62,702 bases of DNA from Vreelandella alkaliphila. Lineage in GTDB: Bacteria > Pseudomonadota > Gammaproteobacteria > Pseudomonadales > Halomonadaceae. A program made the translations under genes and the position numbers. How positions within the stretch are numbered: position 1 is the first letter of the stretch; the number at the start of each line of letters is the position of its first letter. Shown here in pieces: positions 8,756 to 17,895 of the stretch. The DNA lies in NCBI RefSeq assembly GCF_016107625.1, contig NZ_JABASV010000016.1, positions 1 to 62,702 of the forward strand. Direction: 5' to 3'. The notes beneath the pieces were generated by a model. It was not told where the DNA came from and did no database searches. It saw only the letters and a program-made list of their open reading frames with translations.

Positions 8756-11131
8756 CTATTTGCCCTGCTTTGCTTTAAGCAGTGCTGCGCCGAGCGCGCC
8801 CATTGGTGCCGCTGCTTCGCTGGACTTTCCTCCCTGGCGTTGACCACGACCATTCTGTCCAGAACTAGCCGACCGCTGGCTACGTGCAGGCTTACGAGGC
8901 TCGTCGTTAGTGGAATTTGCAGCTGCTTGCGCCTGCTCTGGCTCATCATCCAAACGCATTGAAAGTCCTACCCGCTTGCGGGGGATATCCACGCTCATCA
9001 CCTTAACGGTAACGATATCGCCTGCTTTAACTACACTGCGCGGATCATCGATAAAGCGGTCAGAGAGCGCTGAAATATGCACGAGCCCGTCTTGATGAAC
9101 GCCAATATCTACAAAGGCACCGAAGTGAGTCACGTTGGTGACGGTACCTTCCAGCACCATGCCCAGCTTCAGGTCTTTGAGTGTTTCGACGCCTTCACGG
9201 AATTCAGCCGCCTTAAACTCAGGGCGCGGATCGCGTCCTGGCTTATCCAGCTCTTTGAGAATATCGCTGACGGTAGGAACACCAAAACGCTCATCAGCGA
9301 AGTCAGCGGGCTTCAGTGCTTTTAGCGTCGCACTATCACCAATCAGGCCTTTTATATCTCGACTATTCTGCTTGGCAATACGCTCTACCAGCGTATAAGC
9401 CTCTGGGTGAACAGCGCTGGCGTCCAGCGGATTTTCGGCGTTGCTAATGCGCAAAAAACCTGCACACTGCTCAAACGTCTTTGGCCCAAGGCGACTAACT
9501 TCCAACAGCTCTTTACGGCTTGTGAAGGCACCTTTAACGTTGCGTTGAGCAACAATATTTTCAGCAATGGCAGCACTTAGCCCGGCAACACGTGAAAGCA
9601 ATGCGCTAGATGCCGTATTGAGATCCACACCGACAGCGTTAACGCAGTCTTCTATCACGACTTCTAGGCTACGTGACAGCTGCACCTGGGAGACATCGTG
9701 CTGATACTGACCAACACCGATAGATTTCGGCTCGATTTTCACCAGCTCTGCAAGCGGGTCTTGCAGGCGGCGAGCAATAGAGACAGCACCGCGCACAGTG
9801 ACATCAAGATCCGGCAGCTCGCGGGAAGCGTATTCCGACGCGGAGTAAACCGACGCACCAGCCTCAGACACCATGACTTTACTTAAACGATGTTCGGGTG
9901 CTAACGCCTTCAGCAGATCACCTGCCAGCTTGTCGGTTTCACGACTGGCGGTGCCATTGCCAACGGCAACGAGTTGAACGCCGTGCTGTTTAACCAGCTT
10001 AGCGAGCACATTGAGCGATTCGTCCCAGCGATTCTGCGGCGCATGGGGGTAAATCGTCGCTTGGTCGATAAATTGACCGGTAGCATCCACCACCGCAACC
10101 TTGCAGCCGGTTCTTAGACCCGGGTCAATCGCGAGAGTCACTTTTTGCCCTGCAGGCGCCGCCAGCAAAAGGTCTTTCAGGTTGGCGGCAAACACCTCGA
10201 TAGCAGTCAACTCTGCCTGCTCGCGCAGGCGACCCAACAACTCGGTTTCAAGCGCGGTATAGAGCTTCACACGCCACGTCCAGCGCACTACTTCGCTCAA
10301 CCATTTGTCGGCGGGGCGGCCTTCATCGCTAATACCCACTTGTTTGGCAATAGCGACCTGGGCCGGATGAATTGGCGCGTCCTCTTCGCCAGGCAGACGA
10401 ATCGCCAGACTTAGAATGCCTTCGTTGCGACCACGGAACATAGCCAGCGCACGGTGAGATGGCACCTTGGCAAGTTTCTCGTCATGTTCGAAGTAGTCAG
10501 AGAACTTTGCGCCCTCCTGCTGCTTGCCATCTAGCACGCGGGCACTCAATTCGCCCTCTTGCCATAACCGTTCACGCAATCGGCCAATAAGTTCAGGGTC
10601 TTCGGCGAAGCGTTCCATGAGAATTTGCTTAGCACCATCAAGGGCGGCTTTGGCATCTTCAATGGCTGGAATATCGCCTTCTGCAGGGCGCAGGTACTGC
10701 GCTGCTTCGCTTTCGGGATTAAGCTGCGGATTGGCCAACAGGGCATCAGCCAGTGGCTCTAGGCCCGCTTCACGGGCAATTTGAGCTTTCGTGCGGCGCT
10801 TTTTCTTAAACGGTAGGTATAAGTCTTCTAGGCGCTGCTTCGTCTCAGCTGCCTGAATCGTTGCTTTTAGCGTGGCATCCAGCTTGCCTTGCTCATCGAT
10901 AGCCGCTAGTACGGCTTCACGGCGCTCTTCCAGCTCGCGCAAATAGCGCAGACGCTCATCCAGTTGGCGCAGCTGAATATCATCGAGGGCACCCGTTACC
11001 TCTTTACGATAACGTGCAATAAACGGCACGGTAGCGCCACCATCCAGAAGCTCTACCGTTGCGGAGACCTGTTCAGGCCGTACGTTTAGCTCAGTGGCTA
11101 AGCGTGAAATAATGCGTTGTTTGACATCCAT
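8756..11131 (-). CDS. tex: Transcription accessory protein Tex (RNA-binding)
   Basis: Nucleic-acid-binding protein with a helical N-terminal domain, a YqgF/RNase-H-like domain (TLAIDPGLRTGCKVAVVD), a helix-hairpin-helix domain (GVDLNTASSALLSRVAGLS, SRLGPKTFEQCAGFLRI) and a C-terminal S1 domain (GMVLEGTVTNVTHFGAFVDI). The tail after the S1 domain is low-complexity, rich in Ala, Gly, Arg and Gln. The ATG at 11131 (MDVKQRI) is preferred over a TTG nine bases upstream; it gives 791 residues against about 775 in E. coli YhgF. It is monocistronic. The tandem repeat array begins just 92 bp upstream, in its promoter region. Confidence 0.95.
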   Translation of the reverse strand: MDVKQRIISRLATELNVRPEQVSATVELLDGGATVPFIARYRKEVTGALDDIQLRQLDERLRYLRELEERREAVLAAIDEQGKLDATLKATIQAAETKQRLEDLYLPFKKKRRTKAQIAREAGLEPLADALLANPQLNPESEAAQYLRPAEGDIPAIEDAKAALDGAKQILMERFAEDPELIGRLRERLWQEGELSARVLDGKQQEGAKFSDYFEHDEKLAKVPSHRALAMFRGRNEGILSLAIRLPGEEDAPIHPAQVAIAKQVGISDEGRPADKWLSEVVRWTWRVKLYTALETELLGRLREQAELTAIEVFAANLKDLLLAAPAGQKVTLAIDPGLRTGCKVAVVDATGQFIDQATIYPHAPQNRWDESLNVLAKLVKQHGVQLVAVGNGTASRETDKLAGDLLKALAPEHRLSKVMVSEAGASVYSASEYASRELPDLDVTVRGAVSIARRLQDPLAELVKIEPKSIGVGQYQHDVSQVQLSRSLEVVIEDCVNAVGVDLNTASSALLSRVAGLSAAIAENIVAQRNVKGAFTSRKELLEVSRLGPKTFEQCAGFLRISNAENPLDASAVHPEAYTLVERIAKQNSRDIKGLIGDSATLKALKPADFADERFGVPTVSDILKELDKPGRDPRPEFKAAEFREGVETLKDLKLGMVLEGTVTNVTHFGAFVDIGVHQDGLVHISALSDRFIDDPRSVVKAGDIVTVKVMSVDIPRKRVGLSMRLDDEPEQAQAAANSTNDEPRKPARSQRSASSGQNGRGQRQGGKSSEAAAPMGALGAALLKAKQGK

Positions 11132-11222
11132 AACGTGCAACTAACTCATGCAGCATTCGAGGTGCCGACAAGGTACCACAATCGCACGATGCTGGCATGA
11201 ATTGGCCACGATGGGGAAGCTG

Positions 11223-12437
11223 CCCTCGCGGGTGCGCTTCGCTTACCACGCGCTACAACACCACTGAGTTCAATGGCTGCATCCCTGTAGCGCGGTGTAA
11301 CGAGTCTTGCGAGGGACGAGCAAACGAGGCACCCGCGACACTCCATGGGCACATGATCAACTCCAGCACCGCTTCGCACTACCCTCGCGGGTGCGCTTCG
11401 CTTACCACGCGCTACAACACCACTGAGTTCAATGGTTGCATCCCTGTAGCGCGGTGTAACGAGTCTTGCGAGGGACGAGCAAACGAGGCACCCGCGACAC
11501 TCCATGGGCACATGATCAACTCCAGCACCGCTTCGCACTACCCTCGCGGGTGCGCTTCGCTTACCACGCGCTACAACACCACTGAGTTCAATGGTTGCAT
11601 CCCTGTAGCGCGGTGTAACGAGTCTTGCGAGGGACGAGCAAACGAGGCACCCGCGACACTCCATGGGCACATGATCAACTCCAGCACCGCTTCGCACTAC
11701 CCTCGCGGGTGCGCTTCGCTTACCACGCGCTACAACACCACTGAGTTCAATGGTTGCATCCCTGTAGCGCGGTGTAACGAGTCTTGCGAGGGACGAGCAA
11801 ACGAGGCACCCGCGACACTCCATGGGCACATGATCAACTCCAGCACCGCTTCGCACTACCCTCGCGGGTGCGCTTCGCTTACCACGCGCTACAATCCCAC
11901 TGAGCTCAATGTTTGCGTCCCTGTAGCGCGGTGTAACGAGTCTTGCGAGGGACGAGCAAGCGAGGCACCCGCGACACTCCATGGGCACATGATCAACTCC
12001 AGCCTTCGCACTACCCTCGCGGGTGCGCTTCGCTTACCACGCGCTACAATCCCACTGAGCTCAATGTTTGCGTCCCTGTAGCGCGGTGTAACGAGTCTTG
12101 CGAGGGACGAGCAAGCGAGGCACCCGCGACACTCCATGGGCACATGATCAACTCCAGCCTTCGCACTACCCTCGCGGGTGCGCTTCGCTTACCACGCGCT
12201 ACAATCCCACTGAGCTCAATGTTTGCGTCCCTGTAGCGCGGTGTAACGAGTCTTGCGAGGGACGAGCAAGCGAGGCACCCGCGACACTCCATGGGCACAT
12301 GATCAACTCCAGCCTTCGCACTACCCTCGCGGGTGCGCTTCGCTTACCACGCGCTACAATCCCACTGAGCTCAATGGTTGCATCCCTGTAGCGCGGTGTA
12401 ACGAGTCTTGCGAGAGACGAGCAAACGAGGCACCCGC
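11223..12437 (+). repeat. Tandem array of eight palindromic intergenic repeats
   Basis: Eight head-to-tail copies of a 114-115 bp element start at 11223, 11382, 11541, 11700, 11859, 12014, 12169 and 12324. The period is 159 bp for the first four steps and 155 bp for the last three, because the spacer loses ACCG. Copies 1-4 read CACCACTGAGTTCAATGG in the centre (copy 1 differs by one base just after). Copies 5-7 read TCCCACTGAGCTCAATGT. Copy 8 is a mosaic of both types. The left arm GCGGGTGC and right arm GCACCCGC are inverted, as are the inner CGCGCTACA and TGTAGCGCG. It occupies essentially all of the space between tex and msrB. Open frames on both strands are artefacts of a 159-bp period divisible by three. 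Confidence 0.95.
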
Positions 12438-12447
12438 GGATAGTGTT

Positions 12448-12945
12448 TTATGCAGGCACAAACCGCAGTGCTACACCGTTGTTGCACCAGCGCAAGCCGG
12501 TAGGCTCTGGACCATCACCAAAGACATGACCTTGATGACCGCCGCAGCGCGCGCAGTGATATTCTGTGCGTGGCCACACCAGTTTGAAATCCAACTTGCT
12601 TAACAAATGGCCCTCAACATGCTCGAAAAAACTGGGCCAACCGGTGCCAGAGTCATACTTCATCGCGCTGGTGAAAAGTACAAGATCGCACCCAGCACAG
12701 CGGTACTCACCTTCCCCAACCTCTCCGTCCAGTGGGCTTGAAAAGGCGCGCTCAGTTCCCTCTTCGCGGAGCACGTAAAAGGCTTCATCAGTCAGGCGTT
12801 CACGCCATTCGTCTTCGCTTAATTCAAGCTTTTCAAGGCCAGGAGCTGCTTTAAGGTCTAATCGCGGAAAGCCAAACGAGACGCCAGGAAGAACACCTGC
12901 CAATCCCGTTAGTCCAGCAAGACCCAAAAAGTGACGACGCTTCAT
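12448..12945 (-). CDS. msrB: Peptide-methionine (R)-S-oxide reductase, exported
   Basis: Reduces R-methionine sulfoxide in oxidised proteins. Zinc ligands are CAGC (83-86) and CARC (131-134). The catalytic cysteine is C154 in LRWCNNGVALRF, with GTGWPSF earlier. Residues 1-25 are an export signal with the twin-arginine motif RRHFLGLAG, and family members without a signal are about 130 residues, so the mature enzyme probably works in the periplasm. AAGGGG lies 7 bases before the ATG. Only 10 bp separate its stop from the repeat array. It is probably a single-gene unit, with the pckA terminator upstream. Confidence 0.92.
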   Translation of the reverse strand: MKRRHFLGLAGLTGLAGVLPGVSFGFPRLDLKAAPGLEKLELSEDEWRERLTDEAFYVLREEGTERAFSSPLDGEVGEGEYRCAGCDLVLFTSAMKYDSGTGWPSFFEHVEGHLLSKLDFKLVWPRTEYHCARCGGHQGHVFGDGPEPTGLRWCNNGVALRFVPA

Positions 12946-12980
12946 TTGCGCACCCCTTTAACACGTCAAGGACATAGACA

Positions 12981-13016
12981 CAAAAACGGGACGGCGCCTT
13001 AGCACCGTCCCGTTTT
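12981..13016 (-). terminator. Rho-independent terminator of pckA
   Basis: AAAACGGGACGG (12983-12994) / CCGTCCCGTTTT (13005-13016), a 12-bp stem followed on the minus strand by TTTTTGTG. It lies 70 bp past the pckA stop. Confidence 0.88.
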
Positions 13017-13085
13017 GACTACTTGACTGCCTAAACGTTCGATTAGTTATTCAAACGTTTGACAACTTTTACCCTATCGTACATA

Positions 13086-14642
13086 TCAGGTTAACTGCGG
13101 ACCCGCCTTGATAATTGCCTCGTTAACACCTTCAAACTTCTTAAAGTTATCAACGAATTTGGTGGCAAGATCTTGCAGGTGACGATCGTAGGCATCTTGG
13201 TCAGCCCACGTTTCGCGAGGATTGAGCAGGCTAGAGTCTACACCCGGCACCGCTACAGGCACTTGAAGGTTAAGGCCATCGATGTGCTGGGTTTCAACAT
13301 CACGCAGCACGCCGGACTGAATAGCACTGATGATGGCGCGAGTAGTTGGGATAGAGAAACGTGAGCCACCTTCACCGTAGGCACCCCCTGTCCAGCCGGT
13401 GTTGACGAGATAAACCTGAGCATCTTTTTTGTCTACCCGCTTGATCAGCAGGTCGGCGTATTCACGCGCAGGACGCGGGAAGAACGGCGCACCGAAGCAG
13501 GTAGAGAATGTGGCAGCCAAGCCTTCAGATGAACCCATTTCGGTAGAGCCCACTTTCGCTGTGTAGCCTGACAAGAAATGGTACGCGGCGGCTTCTTTGG
13601 AAAGAATCGATACGGGCGGCAATACGCCAGACATATCGCAGGTCAGGAAGACGATAGCGTTAGGCTCACCAGCCAGGTTCTCCGGTACACGCTTTTCAAC
13701 GTGCTCTAGCGGGTAAGCGGCACGAGAGTTCTGAGTCAGGCTGTCGTCGGCGTAATCCGGCTCGCGACGATCGTCAAGAACAACGTTCTCAAGCACGGTA
13801 CCAAACTTAATCGCGTTCCAGATAACCGGCTCGTTCTTCTCAGAAAGGTCGATACATTTAGCGTAGCAGCCACCTTCCATGTTGAAGACGATACCGTCGC
13901 CCCACGCGTGCTCATCATCGCCAATCAGGTAGCGCGCTTGGTCAGCGGAAAGCGTGGTTTTACCCGTACCTGAAAGACCGAAGAACAGGCAGGTTTCGCC
14001 GTCTTCACCAACGTTTGCAGAACAGTGCATCGGCAGAACGTCAGCTTCTGGCAACAAGTAGTTCTGCACAGAGAACATTGCTTTCTTCATTTCACCGGCA
14101 TAGCGCATACCAGCAATCAATACTTTGCGCTCGGCAAAGTTAATAATGACACAGCCATCAGAGTTGGTGCCGTCGCGGCTGGGGTCACACTCAAAACCCG
14201 CGGCGTTTAGAATCGTCCACTCATCTTTAACCGCTGTGTTGTATGCCTGCGGGCGCACAAACATGGTGCGGCCAAACAGGTTTTGCCAAGCCGTTTCTGT
14301 GGTAACACGAACGGGTAAGTAGTGTGTGTTATCACTGCCGACATGCAGTTCGGCTACGAAGTGCTCACCGCTACCCAGATAGTCTTCTACACGTGCCCAC
14401 AGCGCTGAAAATTTCTCAGCATCAAACGGGCGGTTCACGCTTCCCCAGTCGATGCTATCGCGAGTAGAGGGCTCGTCGACGATATAGCGATCTTTCGGTG
14501 AACGCCCTGTGCGCAGACCGGTGTTTACCACCAGCGCACCGTTAGCCGACAGGCGGCCTTCACCACGGGCCACGGCGCGCTCGATCAGTTCGGCGCTGCT
14601 AAGATTAACGTGGGCTTGGGGAGCGGCTTGAGTCGTGGTCAT
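13086..14642 (-). CDS. pckA: Phosphoenolpyruvate carboxykinase (ATP)
   Basis: Converts oxaloacetate and ATP to phosphoenolpyruvate, CO2 and ADP, the entry to gluconeogenesis. The P-loop [13 protein letters not shown], the metal-site region [22 protein letters not shown] and the adenine-binding [11 protein letters not shown] are all present. 518 residues is close to the family's usual 520-540. AGGA precedes the ATG by about 7 bases. It sits beside hslO-hslR-yrfG/nudE, the same neighbourhood as in enterobacteria, though igaA/yrfF is missing here. The promoter should lie in 14643-14755. Confidence 0.96.
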   Translation of the reverse strand: MTTTQAAPQAHVNLSSAELIERAVARGEGRLSANGALVVNTGLRTGRSPKDRYIVDEPSTRDSIDWGSVNRPFDAEKFSALWARVEDYLGSGEHFVAELHVGSDNTHYLPVRVTTETAWQNLFGRTMFVRPQAYNTAVKDEWTILNAAGFECDPSRDGTNSDGCVIINFAERKVLIAGMRYAGEMKKAMFSVQNYLLPEADVLPMHCSANVGEDGETCLFFGLSGTGKTTLSADQARYLIGDDEHAWGDGIVFNMEGGCYAKCIDLSEKNEPVIWNAIKFGTVLENVVLDDRREPDYADDSLTQNSRAAYPLEHVEKRVPENLAGEPNAIVFLTCDMSGVLPPVSILSKEAAAYHFLSGYTAKVGSTEMGSSEGLAATFSTCFGAPFFPRPAREYADLLIKRVDKKDAQVYLVNTGWTGGAYGEGGSRFSIPTTRAIISAIQSGVLRDVETQHIDGLNLQVPVAVPGVDSSLLNPRETWADQDAYDRHLQDLATKFVDNFKKFEGVNEAIIKAGPQLT

Positions 14643-14952
14643 GTCGATTCCTGGGTCTCGAATTTACCGGGCGTCAACGACGCCTTGAGAAATCATCTCA
14701 GCCGCTTATTGTTTCCAATACCATGGGCTGAGTGCGCTGAAGTCCGGCGCATTATGGCAAAAAGAAAGCCCCCAGGAAACGGGGGCTTTCATCAAATATC
14801 TTGTAGTTAAACTACTACAATGACACTACATTTTGTGTTGCAGCGCAGTATATTTTCAAACAACCGTTCGGCAGGCATCCTATAGGCTTTGCTATGACTA
14901 GCGCGGTATCTATACGACTTCAATACTCATGCCATCATCTGCGACTACACAA
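14643..14952. other. Intergenic region: pckA promoter and hslO terminator
   Basis: 310 bp without a gene. It holds the hslO terminator (14756-14790). A short palindrome GTAGTTAAACTAC (14803-14815) lies between that terminator and hslO. About 110 bp before pckA would carry its promoter. I see no reliable -35/-10 pair and no small reading frame. Confidence 0.6.
14756..14790 (-). terminator. Rho-independent terminator of the yrfG-hslR-hslO operon
   Basis: GAAAGCCCCC (14764-14773) / GGGGGCTTTC (14781-14790), a 10-bp stem followed on the minus strand by TTTTTGCC after one C. Confidence 0.85.
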
Positions 14953-15828
14953 TCAATGAATCACCGGGGGTGGCGCGTCCGGATTTTCTAATAAAATTTC
15001 AATATCTGCGGCTGTGTAGTGATATTTCGTGTGGCAAAAGTGGCATTGCGTATCGATTGCGCCTTCTTCACGCAAAATATCGCGCAGTTCCTGTTCGCCA
15101 AGCGTGTATAACGCATGACTCATTCGCTCCCGCGAGCAGGTGCAACCAAAGCGTAGTGCTTTCGGCTCGAACACTCTAACCGTCTCTTCGTGATAGAGCC
15201 GATACAGCACTTCGCGCTGCTCCAGCCCCAGCAGCTCTTCAGCCTTAATGGTTTCAGCGAGATGAACGCTGCGCTCCCAAGCATCAACATCTTGATTTTG
15301 TGAGGCGTCAGGCAGGCGCTGAAGCAGCAGCCCACCTGCACGCTCGCCATCAGCCGCGAGCCAAAGGCGTGTTGGCAACTGTTCTGATTGGCCAAAGTAT
15401 GCTTCTAGGCAGCCCCCCAAGGTAGCGTGATCAAGCGCAACAATACCTTGATATCGATGCCCTTCCCTTGGATCGAGGGTAATCACAATTTGGCCTTCAC
15501 CCACCAGCTCTCGGAAACTGGCATGTTCGCTGGGCAGCACAGCGTCTTCCGCGATTCGCGCGATCGCACGCAGCTCACCACCGGGGTTGGACTCGGCCAT
15601 TAAGAGTGCAAGCGAGCCTCGTCCACGCACTTCAATGCTTAAGGTGCCGTCTAGTTTTACCGTGTCCGTTAGCAAAGCGACCGCCGCCAGCAGCTCACCC
15701 AGCAGTTCATTAACCGCTGGTGGATAGGCGTGACGGTCTAACACCTCATGATAGGCAGTGCTGAGCGTGACGATTTCACCACGCACGTTGGTTTGGTCAA
15801 ACATAAAACGTTGGATTTGATCAGACAT
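14953..15828 (-). CDS. hslO: Hsp33 redox-regulated holdase chaperone
   Basis: Cytoplasmic chaperone switched on by oxidation: four zinc-bound cysteines form disulfides and the linker unfolds to hold client proteins. The switch cysteines are C229 and C231 (CTC) and C262 and C265 (CHFC), the expected CxC-x(30)-CxxC. The open frame extends further upstream, but [11 protein letters not shown] is the family start; it gives 291 residues and avoids overlap with hslR. It is the third gene of yrfG-hslR-hslO and ends at its own terminator. Confidence 0.95.
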   Translation of the reverse strand: MSDQIQRFMFDQTNVRGEIVTLSTAYHEVLDRHAYPPAVNELLGELLAAVALLTDTVKLDGTLSIEVRGRGSLALLMAESNPGGELRAIARIAEDAVLPSEHASFRELVGEGQIVITLDPREGHRYQGIVALDHATLGGCLEAYFGQSEQLPTRLWLAADGERAGGLLLQRLPDASQNQDVDAWERSVHLAETIKAEELLGLEQREVLYRLYHEETVRVFEPKALRFGCTCSRERMSHALYTLGEQELRDILREEGAIDTQCHFCHTKYHYTAADIEILLENPDAPPPVIH

Positions 15829-15886
15829 AAGGAAACCGCCGGAGAAGTAGAGAGAAGGCTTACCGCCATGACGAATAAGTGCGTGT

Positions 15887-16276
15887 TTAATCGCCCTGTT
15901 GGCGCTGGAAGCGCTGGATATCACGCCGCTGTTTTTTATCAGGGCGTTTGAGTGGGTGCTGCATGGCTTCATTGGTGAGACGACGAGCTTCAGCTTCTTT
16001 AGCTCGACGTTGCACGCTTTCCTCGGTTTCAGCGTAGAGCTTACGCGCTTCTGGCGCGCCGCGACGCTGGTCGGAAAGCGAAATCACTTCCACCTCAAAA
16101 ATATCCCACCCTTGGGGAACGCGAATAAGCGCCCCCAGCTCGACATTTTTGCTGGTTTTGACGCGGCCACCGTCATAGTGAACTTTACCGCCTTCTATCG
16201 CTTTTTTAGCCAGGGCACGGGTTTTGAAAAACCGTGCGGCCCATAGCCACTTATCCAAGCGAACGCTGTCGCTCAT
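15887..16276 (-). CDS. hslR: Heat shock protein 15 (Hsp15), S4-type RNA-binding protein
   Basis: Binds 50S subunits that carry a nascent peptide and helps recycle them after heat shock. An S4 domain lies at about residues 5-65 ([32 protein letters not shown]). A basic C-terminal tail follows ([13 protein letters not shown]). 129 residues against 133 in E. coli. Its ATG overlaps the yrfG stop by one base (TAATG), so the two are coupled. Confidence 0.93.
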   Translation of the reverse strand: MSDSVRLDKWLWAARFFKTRALAKKAIEGGKVHYDGGRVKTSKNVELGALIRVPQGWDIFEVEVISLSDQRRGAPEARKLYAETEESVQRRAKEAEARRLTNEAMQHPLKRPDKKQRRDIQRFQRQQGD

Positions 16277-16953
16277 TAACGCTCTCCTCGCTGCCCTGGC
16301 AGGTTATCTGGCAGCAGTTGGGCAAACCGGTCTAGGGCAATAAACTCCTGCAGTTCTTTTTCAGGCCGCTGGCTATCTGGCTGCTTAATACCCAGTAAGT
16401 GTTTGATACCAAACTCACGGGCACTTTCGAGTACGCGTGCGTTATCATCGATAAACAGCGTACGCGCTGAATCAAACGGTTCTCGCTCTTGAAGCGCAAA
16501 CCAGAAAGCCTGCTCCTCTTTAGCAGCCCCCACATCTTCTGATGAGATGATGGCGTCGAGGTAGTTTTCCAACCCTGTCAGCGGTAATTTTAGCGCGAGG
16601 CTGGCACGGTCTGCGTTGGTCGCTAGAATGACACGGGGGTGGGCTTGCTTGAGCCAGGTTAAAAAGTCTAACGCGTCGCTACGCAGGCCTATCAAGTGTT
16701 GTACTTCGCGTTTCAGCGCCACGATATCCACACCGAGCTCGCGGCTCCAGTACGCAAGGCTGTACCAGTTCAGCGTGCCCTGTTCACCGATAATTCGCGC
16801 ACGCAGCGCTTCTTGGCTCGCTGCGTCTAGCTGATGAAGCTCAACATAGCGTTTTGGCAGGTGCTCTAGCCAGAAATGGCTATCGAAGTGCAGATCCAGC
16901 AGCGTGCCATCCATATCGAGTAGGACAGTATCAATCTCGCGCCAATCAATCAT
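16276..16953 (-). CDS. yrfG: GMP/IMP nucleotidase, HAD superfamily
   Basis: Predicted cytoplasmic 5'-nucleotidase that removes phosphate from GMP and IMP. HAD motif I is LLDMDGTLLDLHFD, motif II ATNADR, and motifs III/IV include KEEQAFW and FIDDNARVL. The start MIDWREIDTV is chosen because GGAG lies 5 bases upstream; the longer frame would overlap divergent nudE. 225 residues against 222 in E. coli YrfG. It is the first gene of the yrfG-hslR-hslO operon, divergent from nudE across 67 bp. Confidence 0.9.
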   Translation of the reverse strand: MIDWREIDTVLLDMDGTLLDLHFDSHFWLEHLPKRYVELHQLDAASQEALRARIIGEQGTLNWYSLAYWSRELGVDIVALKREVQHLIGLRSDALDFLTWLKQAHPRVILATNADRASLALKLPLTGLENYLDAIISSEDVGAAKEEQAFWFALQEREPFDSARTLFIDDNARVLESAREFGIKHLLGIKQPDSQRPEKELQEFIALDRFAQLLPDNLPGQRGER

Positions 16954-17020
16954 TGCCGCTCCAGTATGAAAGAGTAAGCATGCTATTGTAGCGTAACCCG
17001 TTTTTTGCAGCCACGGAGGC

Positions 17021-17638
17021 ATGATGTCACTCCACGACGCTTCAACAGGCAATACCCCACATGACTACCTGAAAAAGCCGCAAATCTTGGCGCGAACCAA
17101 CGTCGCCAAAAGCCGTTTATTCCAGATTGAGTCGCTTGACTTGCGCTTTTCTAATGGTGAAGAGCGCCAGTTTGAACGTTTAACCGGCGCAGACCGAGGC
17201 GCGGTAATGATTATTGCCATGCCCGATCCAGAGCATGTACTGCTTATTCGTGAATATGCGGCGGGCTTTGAAGATTATGTGCTGACGCTGCCAAAGGGGC
17301 TAGTTGATCCCGGCGAAGATATTGTCACTGCAGCCAACCGCGAGCTAATGGAAGAGTGCGGCTTTGGCGCGCATCGCATTGAACCGCTGGTGGAGTTATC
17401 GCTTGCGCCTAACTATATGCGCCACCGCATGCAGGTACTCATCGCCACCGATCTTTATCCCAAGCGCCTGCCGGGCGACGAGCCAGAGCCGTTGATTGTC
17501 GAAACCCATGCCATTGAAGAACTGCCGGCACTGCTATTACGTGACGACTTCCACGAAGCCCGCGCCATCGCCGCGCTCTATATCGCAAGGGATAAGCTAC
17601 GCGAAGAGAAACGTAATAACGCAATGGATTTGTTGTAA
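17021..17638 (+). CDS. nudE: ADP compounds hydrolase NudE
   Basis: Nudix hydrolase acting on ADP-ribose, Ap3A and NADH-like compounds. The Nudix box GLVDPGEDIVTAANRELMEE lies at about residues 92-111, followed by CGFGA, with the catalytic REL-EE residues intact. The N-terminal KPQILARTNVAKSRLFQIES matches NudE. 205 residues against 186 in E. coli. GGAGG lies 1 base before the first ATG and 4 before the second (17024), so either may be used. The gene is divergent from yrfG. Confidence 0.9.
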   Translation: MMSLHDASTGNTPHDYLKKPQILARTNVAKSRLFQIESLDLRFSNGEERQFERLTGADRGAVMIIAMPDPEHVLLIREYAAGFEDYVLTLPKGLVDPGEDIVTAANRELMEECGFGAHRIEPLVELSLAPNYMRHRMQVLIATDLYPKRLPGDEPEPLIVETHAIEELPALLLRDDFHEARAIAALYIARDKLREEKRNNAMDLL

Positions 17639-17661
17639 AGCGTTAATGATCAACGCGGGCA

Positions 17662-17844
17662 AATAGTCTAGAAGGGAGCTTCAGCTCGCGATGGTTTGGC
17701 CTCCTAAAATAGATCAGTGGCACGGTACCTTGTGGGAGGGAGCTTCAGCTCGCGATGACCCAGGCTTTTCTGCCTGTGCCAGCTATGGGCGGCTGCGCCG
17801 CCATCGCCGAGATGTCGGACCACCGATAAATCGGCCTCCTACAA
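17662..17844 (+). repeat. Second intergenic repeat family: one full and one partial copy
   Basis: The full copy at 17730-17844 is 115 bp and flanked by TTGTGGGAGG and CCTCCTACAA, inverted with one mismatch. Inside are GGGAGCTTCAGCTCGCGATG, GGCGGCTGCGCCGCC and CCGATAAATCGG hairpins. A shortened copy (about 17667-17708) carries the same GGGAGCTTCAGCTCGCGATG and ends GGCCTCCTA. This resembles the REP-like elements of Pseudomonas and Halomonas and is unrelated to the 11223 array. Confidence 0.75.
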
Positions 17845-17895
17845 TGATGACCCCAGGGGTGCCTGGCCACTGCCAAAAGGCTTTTCATCCAATGC

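Noticed and set aside
11223..12437. CRISPR array or integron cassette array
   Set aside because: The spacers are near-identical to each other, units are 155-159 bp, and there are no cas genes, integrase or attC-type core sites; each unit is one palindromic element plus a constant spacer.
11146..12603. Repetitive open frames of 84-294 codons on both strands across the repeat array
   Set aside because: They exist because the 159-bp repeat period is divisible by three and the unit lacks stops in those frames; frames break where the period becomes 155. No ribosome sites, and both strands are open at once.
17710..17745. Sigma-54-like TGGCACGGTACCTTGTG in the nudE downstream repeat
   Set aside because: The base pair expected as GC ten bases after GG is TG, and no gene follows on that strand.
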